Below, piece by piece: positions 1-6,916 of a stretch of 23,385 nucleotides of DNA; positions within the stretch are counted from its first letter, which is position 1, and each line of letters starts with the position of its first letter. Location: contig NIZU01000006.1 of NCBI GenBank assembly GCA_003315675.1, positions 1-23,385 on the forward strand, in the 5' to 3' direction. Origin of the DNA: Methanocorpusculum sp. MCE. Lineage in GTDB: Archaea > Halobacteriota > Methanomicrobia > Methanomicrobiales > Methanocorpusculaceae. The translations under genes were made by a program, and so were the position numbers. The notes beneath the pieces are model-generated. The model was given only the letters and a program-made list of their open reading frames with translations, was not told the DNA's origin and did not search any database.

Positions 1-600
1 GGCGTTGATACAGTGGTCTGGCAGGAGTTTCAGAGACAACTTGACCTGAAAGGTCTGAAAATTGAACAAGGTATGATTCAGGATGCAACGTTTGTGTATG
101 CTGAACCCGGTCATTGTAAGAAAGACACGCCGCGAGGAGATCAGGCAAAAACACGACGGGATAAAGATGGAAAAATCATGTCCAAGAACGGCAAAATGCA
201 CTATGGCTATAAACTTCATACCATCATGGATACGACGCACGATCTTATTCGACGCATTGAAACCACCACGGCAAATGTTCATGATAGTCAGGTGGACCTC
301 TCAGAAAAAGGGGAAGTGGTCTATCGGGATCGGGGATATCAGGGAGCAAAATGCAAGGGATATAGTGCCACAATGAAAAGGGGAGCGAGAGGGCATCCCA
401 TTGGCATACGAGATAAACTGAGAAATCTGCGAATAAGTAGGAAGAGATCAAAGGGCGAGAGACCCTATGCAGTGATCAAAAATGTTTTTCATGCAGGGTT
501 GGTGAAGGTAACAACGCTGCAAAGAGTACGAGTGAAAAATATGCTGGCTGCATTTTGTTATAATATCTATCAGGTGAAAACGATTCAAAACAGAGTGTAA
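1..600 (+). CDS. IS5-family transposase, C-terminal part (5' truncated by window)
   Basis: Catalytic C-terminal region of a DDE transposase. The first acidic residue is probably the D in QDATFV, the second the D in VVYRDRGYQG, and the glutamate lies in KRSKGERPY followed by the Y-rich tail typical of the family. The frame is open from the window start, so the first in-window Met is not the true start; the N-terminal DUF772-type region is missing here but present in copy 2. Against copy 2 the protein differs at about five residues clustered in the stretch around KRSKGERPY. Whether the missing part carries the same internal disruption as copy 2 cannot be seen. Family assignment rests on motif recognition. 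Confidence 0.85.
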   Translation, partial: GVDTVVWQEFQRQLDLKGLKIEQGMIQDATFVYAEPGHCKKDTPRGDQAKTRRDKDGKIMSKNGKMHYGYKLHTIMDTTHDLIRRIETTTANVHDSQVDLSEKGEVVYRDRGYQGAKCKGYSATMKRGARGHPIGIRDKLRNLRISRKRSKGERPYAVIKNVFHAGLVKVTTLQRVRVKNMLAAFCYNIYQVKTIQNRV

Positions 601-683
601 ATAAAAAAAAAACGTCAAGGAATAATGGGTATTTTTCTTTTTTTGGGGGGGCGTGAGGGGGTAGGGATGTAGCCAATCTTCCT
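1..683 (+). mobile_element. IS5-family insertion sequence, 3' part (copy 1)
   Basis: This is the right-hand part of an insertion sequence whose second copy lies at 22215-23286 in the same orientation. The two are nearly identical from position 1 to the transposase stop, and the match continues about 80 bp beyond it, through an A-run, a T-run, a G-run and a final GTAGCCAATCT, before diverging near 680 and 23286. The right end is therefore placed at about 680-683. I could not identify terminal inverted repeats. The left end lies outside the window. Confidence 0.8.
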
Positions 684-766
684 TAAATCATGATTCGCGT
701 TAAAAAATGGGTTGATAGATATTCTCAATTGTTTAATTTTCAAATCATTTTTCAGTGTGGTGAATG

Positions 767-774
767 TATATATA
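767..774 (+). promoter_or_regulatory. TATA box for hcp
   Basis: TATATATA lies about 60 bp upstream of the ATG at 834. The expected transcription start, about 25 bp downstream, leaves a leader of roughly 35-40 nt containing a purine-rich Shine-Dalgarno stretch (GAGGAGA, about 822-828). Upstream sequence is AT-rich. No clear operator palindrome was seen. Confidence 0.55.
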
Positions 775-833
775 CTTCGCGCGCCATCTATCAGATATCG
801 AAAGCTCGTGAAAAGGGCAGAGAGGAGATATGA

Positions 834-2478
834 ATGTTCTGTCAGCAGTGCGAAAGCAGTGCGAAGAAACCGCCAAAAACCTCGGCTGCACGGCCGCAGG
901 GGTTTGCGGAAAAACCAACGATACGGCCAGTTATCAGGATGCCGTGATCTTTGTTCTCTCAGTGATCGCCTACCGGAAGATCCATCAGCCAAAGGAAGCA
1001 AAGCTCCGCCGGAGAAGCCGGATCTGGATCGGCTGGTGATCGAGGCGCTTTTTGCGACCCTGACGAACGTGAACTTCGATGAACCCCGGTTCAAGGCATA
1101 TCTGGATACGGCGATCGCGTTTCGCAACGCTTACCCGCCGGTTCCGGGAGAGCCGCCGGCATGCAGCTGGATCCCGAAATCCCGGGAGGACATCGTCACG
1201 CTTCAAGGGGGGATCGGGCTTCGCTCGATTGAGGACGACAACGAGCGGTCCCTGTTTTCCCTCCTTTTGTTCGGTCTTAAAGGCATCTCCGCCTACTACT
1301 CGCATGCGGAGGTGCTTGGAAAAACCGATCCGGCAATCGTTAATTTTGTCTACAAGGGTCTGGCTTCGCGTTTTGAGAAGCACTCGTTTGGGGAGCGTGC
1401 GGCTCTCGTCATGGAATGCGGCACGATAGGGGCGAAGGTACTCGCGCTTCTCGAGTCGGCGAACAAACGCTACGGCACGACCGAGATCACGACGGTGAGC
1501 GGTCGGGTCGGCAAAAATCCGGGGATTCTCGTAACGGGTCACGATCTTCACGACTTGTTTCTGCTACTTCGCCAGACCCGCGGGACTGGGGTGGATGTGT
1601 ATACCCACGGCGAGATGCTGGTCGCCCATGCCCATCCGTGTTTTAAGAAGTTCGATCACTTAATCGGGAACTACGGAACTTCCTGGGCGAACCAGATGGC
1701 GGAATTCCCGTTATTTAACGGTCCTATCCTGTTTACGACGAACTGTCTGGTTCCGCCACCGCCGTATCGGGATCAGATCTTTACGACCGGGTCGGTCGGT
1801 TTTCCAAATGCAGTCCATATCCAGGAGAAGCCGGACGGCTCGAAGGATTTCTCCAAAATCATTGCCTGTGCGAAGAAGTGTGATCCGCCCAAGGATCTGC
1901 AGTGCGGGGATCTTGTGACCGGCGCAGGTCATGACGCGGTACTTGCTCTCGCTCCAAAGATCCTCGATCTGGTGAAGCGGGGGAAGATCAGGCACTTCGT
2001 GGTGATGGCGGGATGCGACGGCCGGCACAAAGAACGTGAATATTACACGGAGTTTGCGAAGGCGCTGCCGAAGGATGTCGTGATTCTTACGGCAGGGTGT
2101 GCGAAGTACCGGTATAACCGTCTTGGTCTGGGCGATATCGAGGGAATCCCCCGGGTTTTGGATGCCGGTCAGTGTAATGATGCGTATTCCTTAGTGGTGA
2201 TCGCTCAGGAGTTGGCGAAGGCTTTGCATGCGGAAGTGGAGAACCTCTCGCTTTCGTTCAATATCGCCTGGTATGAGCAGAAGGCGATCCTGGTGCTTCT
2301 GGTTCTGCTGGCGCTGGGCATCAAGAACATTATGATCGGACCGAATCTGCCGGCATGTCTTTCGCCGGACGTGCTGAACATGCTGATAAAGAAGTTCGGG
2401 GTCCAGCTGATCTCGACGCCGGCTGAGGATATGGCGAGGCTCGGGATCACCCCTCCACACGCTCCCTCTCGCCCGTGA
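834..2478 (+). pseudogene. hcp: Hybrid-cluster protein (hydroxylamine reductase), frameshifted
   Basis: Hcp proteins carry a [4Fe-4S] cluster and a hybrid Fe-S-O cluster and reduce hydroxylamine or NO in nitrosative-stress defence. The natural start is ATG 834, giving MFCQQCE, but an 11-nt tandem duplication (AGCAGTGCGAA at 844-854 and 855-865) shifts the frame. Removing one copy restores MFCQQCEETAKNLGC and the C-x2-C-x8-C-x5-C motif of class I Hcp. A second shift (net +2 or -1) is needed between about 985 and 1010 to enter the long frame that runs to 2478. That frame keeps the hybrid-cluster ligands: GHDLHD, THGEM, NCLVPP, MAGCDGR, TAGCAKYRYN, GQCNDA and WYEQKA. Repaired length is about 544 residues, normal for class I. 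The C-terminus runs slightly long and overlaps the convergent gene at 2447-2734. Family identity is secure; functional status is not. Confidence 0.9.
844..865 (+). repeat. 11-nt perfect tandem duplication in the hcp start region
   Basis: AGCAGTGCGAA occurs twice back to back. It lies inside the codons for the first [4Fe-4S] ligands and is the direct cause of the first hcp frameshift. Loss of one unit restores the canonical N-terminus, so the lesion is potentially reversible by slippage or recombination. Confidence 0.9.
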
Positions 2479-2734
2479 TCAGCAGTTCCTGGGTCAAAAC
2501 CCCGTCGATCTCCCGCTCCAGAGCCCTCAGCTTCGCCGTCAGATAGGTCGTTTCCTCGATCAGACTTCTGGATCGTCTCAGGAGTTCTTCGGCTGGCTGT
2601 CCCTCCTTCATCAGTTCGAGCTGGAGTCTTCGGATCTCCTTTCCCTTTTCGCAGAGCTTCCCAGAATAAACGTCCTTTTTCAAAAATAACGGAGTAAGCT
2701 GCTCCTGCAGTGTGAGAGGAATATCATTCATCAT
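2447..2734 (-). CDS. Small charged coiled-coil protein, function unknown
   Basis: A 95-residue protein that I do not recognise as a named family. It is rich in Glu, Lys, Arg and Leu, with heptad-like spacing from about residue 20 to 85 (KGKEIRRLQLELMKEG, then TAKLRALEREIDGV), so a helical hairpin or dimeric coiled coil is likely; no signal peptide or membrane segment. The start is well supported: AAAGGAGG on the minus strand (2741-2748) sits 6 nt before ATG 2734, and a TATA-like TTTATATT lies near 2790-2797. The second codon is also ATG, so initiation may use either. Its last 32 nt overlap the 3' end of hcp on the opposite strand. It appears intact. Confidence 0.75.
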   Translation of the reverse strand: MMNDIPLTLQEQLTPLFLKKDVYSGKLCEKGKEIRRLQLELMKEGQPAEELLRRSRSLIEETTYLTAKLRALEREIDGVLTQELLITGERERVEG

Positions 2735-2740
2735 ATCTGA

Positions 2741-2748
2741 CCTCCTTT
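2741..2748 (-). promoter_or_regulatory. Strong Shine-Dalgarno site for the coiled-coil gene
   Basis: Read on the minus strand this is AAAGGAGG, followed by 6 nt and then ATGATG. It is the strongest ribosome-binding site in the window and decides both strand and start for the 2447-2734 gene. Confidence 0.75.
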
Positions 2749-2788
2749 CAGGGTATCCCCGAATGTGTAATCAACCTATGATCCAGCG

Positions 2789-2798
2789 CAATATAAAC
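2789..2798 (-). promoter_or_regulatory. Probable TATA box for the coiled-coil gene
   Basis: On the minus strand the sequence reads GTTTATATTG, about 60 bp upstream of ATG 2734. This would give a leader of about 30-35 nt carrying the Shine-Dalgarno site. The rest of 2800-2999 holds no recognisable gene. Confidence 0.4.
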
Positions 2799-2999
2799 CC
2801 CGAACCGCACGGTGCGATAATGCCTCGTGGATGGGGAAAAATGCCGCTCTCACTCAGAGAGATTGGTTACGAAAATTGAGGATTTCGCTTTCCTCCGGGG
2901 TGATGGTGAAGCATATGTTTTGGCGTATTTATCGGGGTCATTGGTCCATCAGATGTTTTATGTACCAGTATCACTGTAGTAAAATGAAGGAGTTCTCTG

Positions 3000-3983
3000 A
3001 TGAATACACGGAACGGTGGAGATGGATATGCCGATGTTCTTTTGCGTGACGGGGAAGCATGGCTGCAGTATGCCGTTGAATCGACAATTCTGCAGGACGA
3101 TCCTTCGTCTTTGACCTATCTTCACTACCGGGCACTGGCGGATACGAAGATCCAGGCTCTTCTCCGGGATATTGCCGACTTCCACGGGATCCTCGTGACG
3201 AGTCACAAGAATGCCGGTCTGCCGATCCATAAACTGCTGTTTCTTCTGGATCTGGGGTTTGGTGTCGAGGTCCCGGAGATCAAAGCCGCCGTGGAGGCCA
3301 TTCTCGCGCACAAAGACGAAAACGGTGTATATCAGTCGAAGATCAACATACCCCGGTACTTCGGCGGAAGCGGCGAGGACACCTTCGGCTGGGCATTGTG
3401 CGACGCACCCCTTCTCCTTCTTGCTCTGGTAAAAACCGGGGTCGATTACGAAACCCATATCCGGCAGGGTGTCGAGTATCTTCTCGGGTTTTTTGCCGGA
3501 GACGGGTTTCCCTGTGTGGTCTCAAAAGAGCTTGGCACGTTTCGCGGCCCTGGAAAACAGAGCGACACCTGCCCGTATGCATCGCTGATCATGCTGAGAC
3601 TGCTGTCAGAGATTCCCGCATATCGGGACAGTGAAACGGTAAAATCTCTCGCATTTGGTCTTCTCTCTTTGTGGGAGCGAAGTCTTGCGGTCCATCCGTA
3701 CATGTTTTACATGGGAACCGATTTCAGAAAACTGAAGGCTCCCTCTCTCTAGTATGACATCGTGAGCGTTGCGGATGTTTTGAGCAGATTCGATTTTGTC
3801 AGGTCCGATCCCCGATTTTCCGAAATGACGGAGATCATCCGGAATAAAATGCGTGAGGACGGACTGTTCATCCCGGAGTCGGTGTATCTGAAGTTTAAGG
3901 GATGGGATTTCGGGCAGAAGAAACAGCCGTCTTTGTACCCGACGTTTCTCTGCCGGAGAATACTGGGTCGGAGCCGCCAGTGA
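3000..3983 (+). pseudogene. Alpha/alpha-toroid (terpenoid-cyclase/prenyltransferase-like) protein with in-frame amber
   Basis: Reading from ATG 3000 (GAAGGAG 8-9 nt upstream) gives 250 residues of a helical-repeat protein resembling the terpenoid-cyclase/prenyltransferase toroid fold, with motifs such as DLGFGVEVPEIKAAVEAIL, FGWALCDAPLL and DGFPC. The frame ends at TAG 3750-3752 right after DFRKLKAPSL. The same frame continues with no shift (YDIVSVADVLSRFDFVRSDP to GWDFGQKKQPSLYPTF) up to TGA 3983. As I recall the family, this junction normally reads KAPxxWYDI, so TAG probably replaces the Trp codon TGG by one G-to-A change. Without the stop the protein would be 327 residues. An internal GTG at 3762 could start the tail but has no obvious RBS. 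The biochemical role is unknown to me; the domain call is by pattern only. Confidence 0.7.
3750..3752 (+). other. In-frame amber codon within a conserved reading frame
   Basis: TAG separates two segments of the same frame that both look like conserved parts of one protein. Window genes that appear to end normally in TAG (the EamA gene at 21160-21162 and the IS1634 transposase) indicate that TAG is an ordinary terminator here. Confidence 0.8.
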
Positions 3984-4100
3984 CCGTCAACCTATCTTCT
4001 TTTTGAGGAAATACGCGGAAAATATATCTCAGGGCTCTACAATACGATCCACCTTTGGTCCTTTTTTGGAAATAATTTCCCCATTTTTCCGTCAGGAGAG

Positions 4101-4110
4101 ATAATATACT
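4101..4110 (+). promoter_or_regulatory. TATA box for the C45-like lipoprotein gene
   Basis: ATAATATACT lies about 50 bp upstream of ATG 4156. It is bracketed by a short inverted repeat (AGGAGA at 4094-4099 and TCTCCT at 4126-4131) that could bind a regulator, though this may be chance. Confidence 0.45.
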
Positions 4111-4155
4111 TGCACGTGAGAGTATTCTCCTAATGATTGTGTGTGGAGTGGTCAT

Positions 4156-5352
4156 ATGATTCTGAAAAAACCGATATTCGTGATCTTGCTGCTGTTTTCT
4201 CTTGTTATCGCAGCCGGATGTATTACTTCGATCCCCGTTTCGCCCCCTGACAACCCCGAGATGACCTTCGTCTCTTCTTTTGAAGGCGGCGACCGGTATC
4301 TTGCCGGAAACTATACCGTGATCCTGCTTGAAGGATCCTATCGGGAGATGGGCCGGCAGTACGGCGGCCTAATGAAAACCGAGCTTCTCGCCGAGTATGC
4401 TATGCTCACCGGCGCTCTCGAAGACCGTGGATATACCATCGATTATCTCCGCAGCTATGCGGCAGCCGGCACGCAGTCTCAGCCTGAGCGGATGAAGGAG
4501 ATCACCCGCGGGATGGCCGAGACGACCGGACTCACCGAAGAAGATCTCGCGATCCTCTACTACGGCCCGGCCCTGTATATCTCCATGCCGGCCGGCTGTT
4601 CCTACCTTGCCGTCTGGGATAATTATACCACGGACGGATCGGTCGTCCTTTCGCGGAACTGGGACCTTCCGGATTTCTTGGAGCCGTTCAACCAGTATTA
4701 CGTTCTTGCCGTGTACCAGCCGACAGACGGAAGCAACGGGGTCGCGACCTTCGGTCCTGCGGGTTCCCAACCCGAGACGCTGATGAACAGCGCCGGGCTC
4801 TTTATCGCGGATGACAACTCGGGTCTAGTTCCCGTTGGGCAGGATTACCGTCCGGATCTGATCTCGGAGTTTTTCCGCCTGATGCTCGACTACTCGGATC
4901 TTTCCGGGCTGAAGACGGCTGTTTTAACGACCCGCCCGAATCTTGCCTGGATTGTGGATGTCGGCAGCCCTGAGGGAGCATATGTGTTTGAGGTCGGGCT
5001 TAATGAGACGAAGGTGCGAACCGGGGACGGGGTCGTTGCCGCGGCGAACCATTTCGTTGACCCGAGCTGGACCCTGACGACCCCGCCGGCAGCACATTCG
5101 GTGAGCAGATATGCGAATCTGCTGAGCCTGGCGGAGGCAGCGAAGGGGACGATCGATGCCGCGAAGATGATGCAGATCCGCGATGTGCTCTTAGCGGACG
5201 GCGGGGCGACCTTCCGTCACGCGGATATCGAGGGATATCCGTATTCCTCGAATCACCATGTGGTCTTTGTTCCGGCAACGGAGACCCTCTGGATGAAGGT
5301 GATCGATCTGGATTGGCAGAAGGTGGAGCTCGCTCCGCTGTTTGCGATGTGA
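4156..5352 (+). CDS. Lipoprotein of the C45 peptidase / acyltransferase (Ntn-hydrolase) type
   Basis: A 398-residue predicted secreted enzyme. Residues 1-21 form a signal peptide (charged MILKK, then a hydrophobic core) ending in IAAGC, a lipobox-like site with lipid-attachment Cys22, so it is likely anchored outside the membrane. The core matches C45 / acyl-CoA:6-aminopenicillanate acyltransferase-like Ntn hydrolases: GSYREMGRQYG near the start, nucleophile candidate Cys148 in PAGCSYLAV, then SRNWDLPD with the Asn-Trp-Asp motif, and a C-terminal SSNHHVVF region. These enzymes self-cleave before the Cys and act on amide bonds; the substrate is unknown. ATG 4156 is chosen over GTG 4141 because it starts the signal peptide directly after a purine-rich GGAGTGG. 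The gene appears intact and monocistronic, followed by a hairpin and T-run. Confidence 0.8.
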   Translation: MILKKPIFVILLLFSLVIAAGCITSIPVSPPDNPEMTFVSSFEGGDRYLAGNYTVILLEGSYREMGRQYGGLMKTELLAEYAMLTGALEDRGYTIDYLRSYAAAGTQSQPERMKEITRGMAETTGLTEEDLAILYYGPALYISMPAGCSYLAVWDNYTTDGSVVLSRNWDLPDFLEPFNQYYVLAVYQPTDGSNGVATFGPAGSQPETLMNSAGLFIADDNSGLVPVGQDYRPDLISEFFRLMLDYSDLSGLKTAVLTTRPNLAWIVDVGSPEGAYVFEVGLNETKVRTGDGVVAAANHFVDPSWTLTTPPAAHSVSRYANLLSLAEAAKGTIDAAKMMQIRDVLLADGGATFRHADIEGYPYSSNHHVVFVPATETLWMKVIDLDWQKVELAPLFAM

Positions 5353-5369
5353 GGAATCCTCTTTTTTTT
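5351..5369 (+). terminator. Hairpin plus T8 terminator after the C45-like gene
   Basis: GAGGAATCCTC overlaps the TGA stop and is followed at once by eight T residues. A small stem with a T-run would end transcription in either the archaeal oligo-T or the intrinsic style. Confidence 0.6.
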
Positions 5370-5413
5370 GAATCGAGCGTGTACTGGATATTTTTTGATA
5401 CCTAGAAATAACC

Positions 5414-5712
5414 AACCGCGAATCGGGGCAAATCATGTCGGCGCCCCGGCGCCTCCTATGAGAGAAATGAAAGAAATATTTTGGGAGTTTTTTTAATGAA
5501 AAAGAGGAGGAGAACTTATTCTTGGGAGCCGCTTGGGCGGCGACAGGATTTGCCCGAACGCTCCCGATGAGGGACGAGCAAGTCGAGGGCGGGCTGACCC
5601 GCAGGGGAGGCCTCAGCCGAGCAAGGCTTTGCCTTGCGAGATACGTGTGAGAGTGAGGAGAAGCAAATCCGATTCGCTCGCCCGAAGGGCGGATTCGCGC
5701 CGATTCGCGGTT
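5414..5712. repeat. About 300-bp hairpin-rich non-coding element with inverted ends (MITE-like or structured RNA)
   Basis: The ends are a perfect 13-bp inverted repeat: AACCGCGAATCGG at 5414-5426 and CCGATTCGCGGTT at 5700-5712. The right half holds a dense row of short perfect stems: GCCGC-TTGG-GCGGC (about 5529), GCGGG-CTGA-CCCGC (about 5589), GCAAGGC-TTT-GCCTTGC (about 5620) and CGCCC-GAA-GGGCG (about 5679). No convincing protein is encoded; the reading frames crossing it are low-complexity shadows. It could be a miniature inverted-repeat element, a cluster of REP-like palindromes or a structured RNA. GC content is much higher than in the AT-rich stretch that follows. Confidence 0.55.
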
Positions 5713-5798
5713 TGTTTTTATCTCATGTTTCCACACCTGCTCTTCTCCTCTCTCAATTGGATCCACACCAACATCTCCTATTGGGATTATAAAAAATC

Positions 5799-5831
5799 CG
5801 TCCAAACGAAAGTGTCATTTTAGTTTGGACG
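5799..5831. repeat. 9-bp inverted repeat (possible operator or hairpin)
   Basis: CGTCCAAAC (5799-5807) and GTTTGGACG (5823-5831) form a perfect inverted repeat with a 15-nt spacer, just downstream of a TATA-like ATTATAAAAA near 5786. It sits between the hairpin-rich element and the membrane-protein locus. From here to about 6005 I see no gene, only AT-rich sequence. Confidence 0.4.
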
Positions 5832-6005
5832 AATATTATACGTGCCCACCGTTATCGTCGCGACCAGCCGCTTTGCCTTCACGCATCATACAGCTTGTCC
5901 CCTGTAACATAAAAAAGAAGCTTGATACTTTTTCGACAAAATCGGATATGCACATCCTTTTTATCAATGGAAATACATTGTTAGATTATCGAAGTGGCGT
6001 AAAAA

Positions 6006-6182
6006 ATGTGTAAAATATCATTTGACAGGATACCTATAATTGTATTGGCATTATTATCAACAATTTTATTGTTATATTTATTTTTTGTATTAGATTACTG
6101 GATAACAACGCAAACTCAGCCAAACATCGTTGAAGTGTCATTATATTGGGTATATAAAATATTATTTACCTGTTTAAGTTAA
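6006..6182 (+). CDS. Short membrane ORF, probably the 5' fragment of the gene below
   Basis: ATG 6006 to TAA 6180-6182 encodes 58 residues: a basic start (MCKISFDR), one hydrophobic helix of about 22 residues, then a Thr/Gln-rich loop and an aromatic segment (SLYWVYKILFTCLS). No good Shine-Dalgarno site precedes it. The same frame continues after the TAA through GVWILPISWKKLLGYEKL into ATG 6237 without another stop. The simplest reading is one membrane protein of about 280 residues broken by a nonsense codon; a separate small protein is possible. Base composition is AT-rich, unlike neighbouring genes. Confidence 0.35.
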   Translation: MCKISFDRIPIIVLALLSTILLLYLFFVLDYWITTQTQPNIVEVSLYWVYKILFTCLS

Positions 6183-6236
6183 GGTGTATGGATTCTACCT
6201 ATTTCTTGGAAAAAGCTTCTTGGATATGAAAAATTA

Positions 6237-6851
6237 ATGTTCATTATTGTATATGCAGCATTTTTATCAATTGGTATAGCCACACTCTGCTATTTATTTG
6301 CGGGTCCCGATGCAAATTGGCTTTCAGGTTTTTTCGTCTCTATAGGTACAGGTTTGTTCACAGGTTTTGGCATTTATTTTATAACCAATAAACGCAGGCA
6401 GAACGAGAGAGAGGTCGAAGATGATGTAAAAATACTGCAGGCGACAAAATACTCATACGATAATGTCTGTTTATTCCTATTCCTTGAGCTAATGAATCGA
6501 GATTCTGGTGTTGAATATGATAATCCATTTGAAAAATTCCCCGATCTTGTGAATGGGTTTATGACGAATATTTATAACTTATCCAACTCGAAGCTTCTTC
6601 ATATTAAGAAGACAAAACATCCTATGAAAGGAGAGGATTCTGAAAAACAAGCCGTTTTGGATATTATAAAAAAATTCCTCGATCAGGTCTATTATTATAT
6701 TGAAACATATGCAAAAACGGCAAACTCAGCAGAGGTAAAAAAGCTAAGAGATGAATTCGTGCAGGAGTTAACTATTCTTGAAAAATTTGTTGACACAAAA
6801 CTTGATGAGTCGCAAAAAGCATCAAATACGATGAAATATTCGATGTTTTAA
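6237..6851 (+). CDS. Membrane protein with C-terminal cytoplasmic helical domain, unknown family
   Basis: A 204-residue protein I do not recognise. Two hydrophobic segments (about residues 2-22 and 29-50, ending at NKRRQNEREVEDD) are followed by about 150 residues of soluble, mostly helical, charged sequence containing Tyr/Phe-rich patches (YSYDNVCLFLFLELMN, DQVYYYIETYAK). By the positive-inside rule the C-terminal domain is cytoplasmic. ATG 6237 has no Shine-Dalgarno site and open frame extends upstream to the TAA at 6180, so the true start may be 6006, making this the 3' part of a broken gene. The AT-rich codon use contrasts with flanking GC-rich genes and suggests acquired DNA. Confidence 0.55.
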   Translation: MFIIVYAAFLSIGIATLCYLFAGPDANWLSGFFVSIGTGLFTGFGIYFITNKRRQNEREVEDDVKILQATKYSYDNVCLFLFLELMNRDSGVEYDNPFEKFPDLVNGFMTNIYNLSNSKLLHIKKTKHPMKGEDSEKQAVLDIIKKFLDQVYYYIETYAKTANSAEVKKLRDEFVQELTILEKFVDTKLDESQKASNTMKYSMF

Positions 6852-6916
6852 CAAAGGGATCGAGATTTTGATCATATTAATCCTTACATCTCCTCCTCTC
6901 TTTTGTGACCTCAGCT

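Noticed and set aside
712..833. Extending the hcp frame upstream to ATG 712
   Set aside because: The extension passes through the promoter and Shine-Dalgarno region and lacks the family N-terminus; it exists only because of the frameshifts.
3750..3752. Pyrrolysine insertion at the in-frame ambers
   Set aside because: Two TAGs interrupt conserved frames, but the window also uses TAG as a plain terminator (21160-21162 and the IS1634 transposase), neither gene is a methylamine methyltransferase, and no pyl gene is present here. Kept only as a test in the findings.
5414..5712. CRISPR array
   Set aside because: The stems differ in sequence and have no regular repeat-spacer pattern. No array was seen elsewhere in the window.
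5191..5823. Open frames on both strands across the hairpin-rich element
   Set aside because: Composition is Arg/Ser/Pro-rich, they overlap the C45-like gene or span repeated stems, and no ribosome site or domain supports them.
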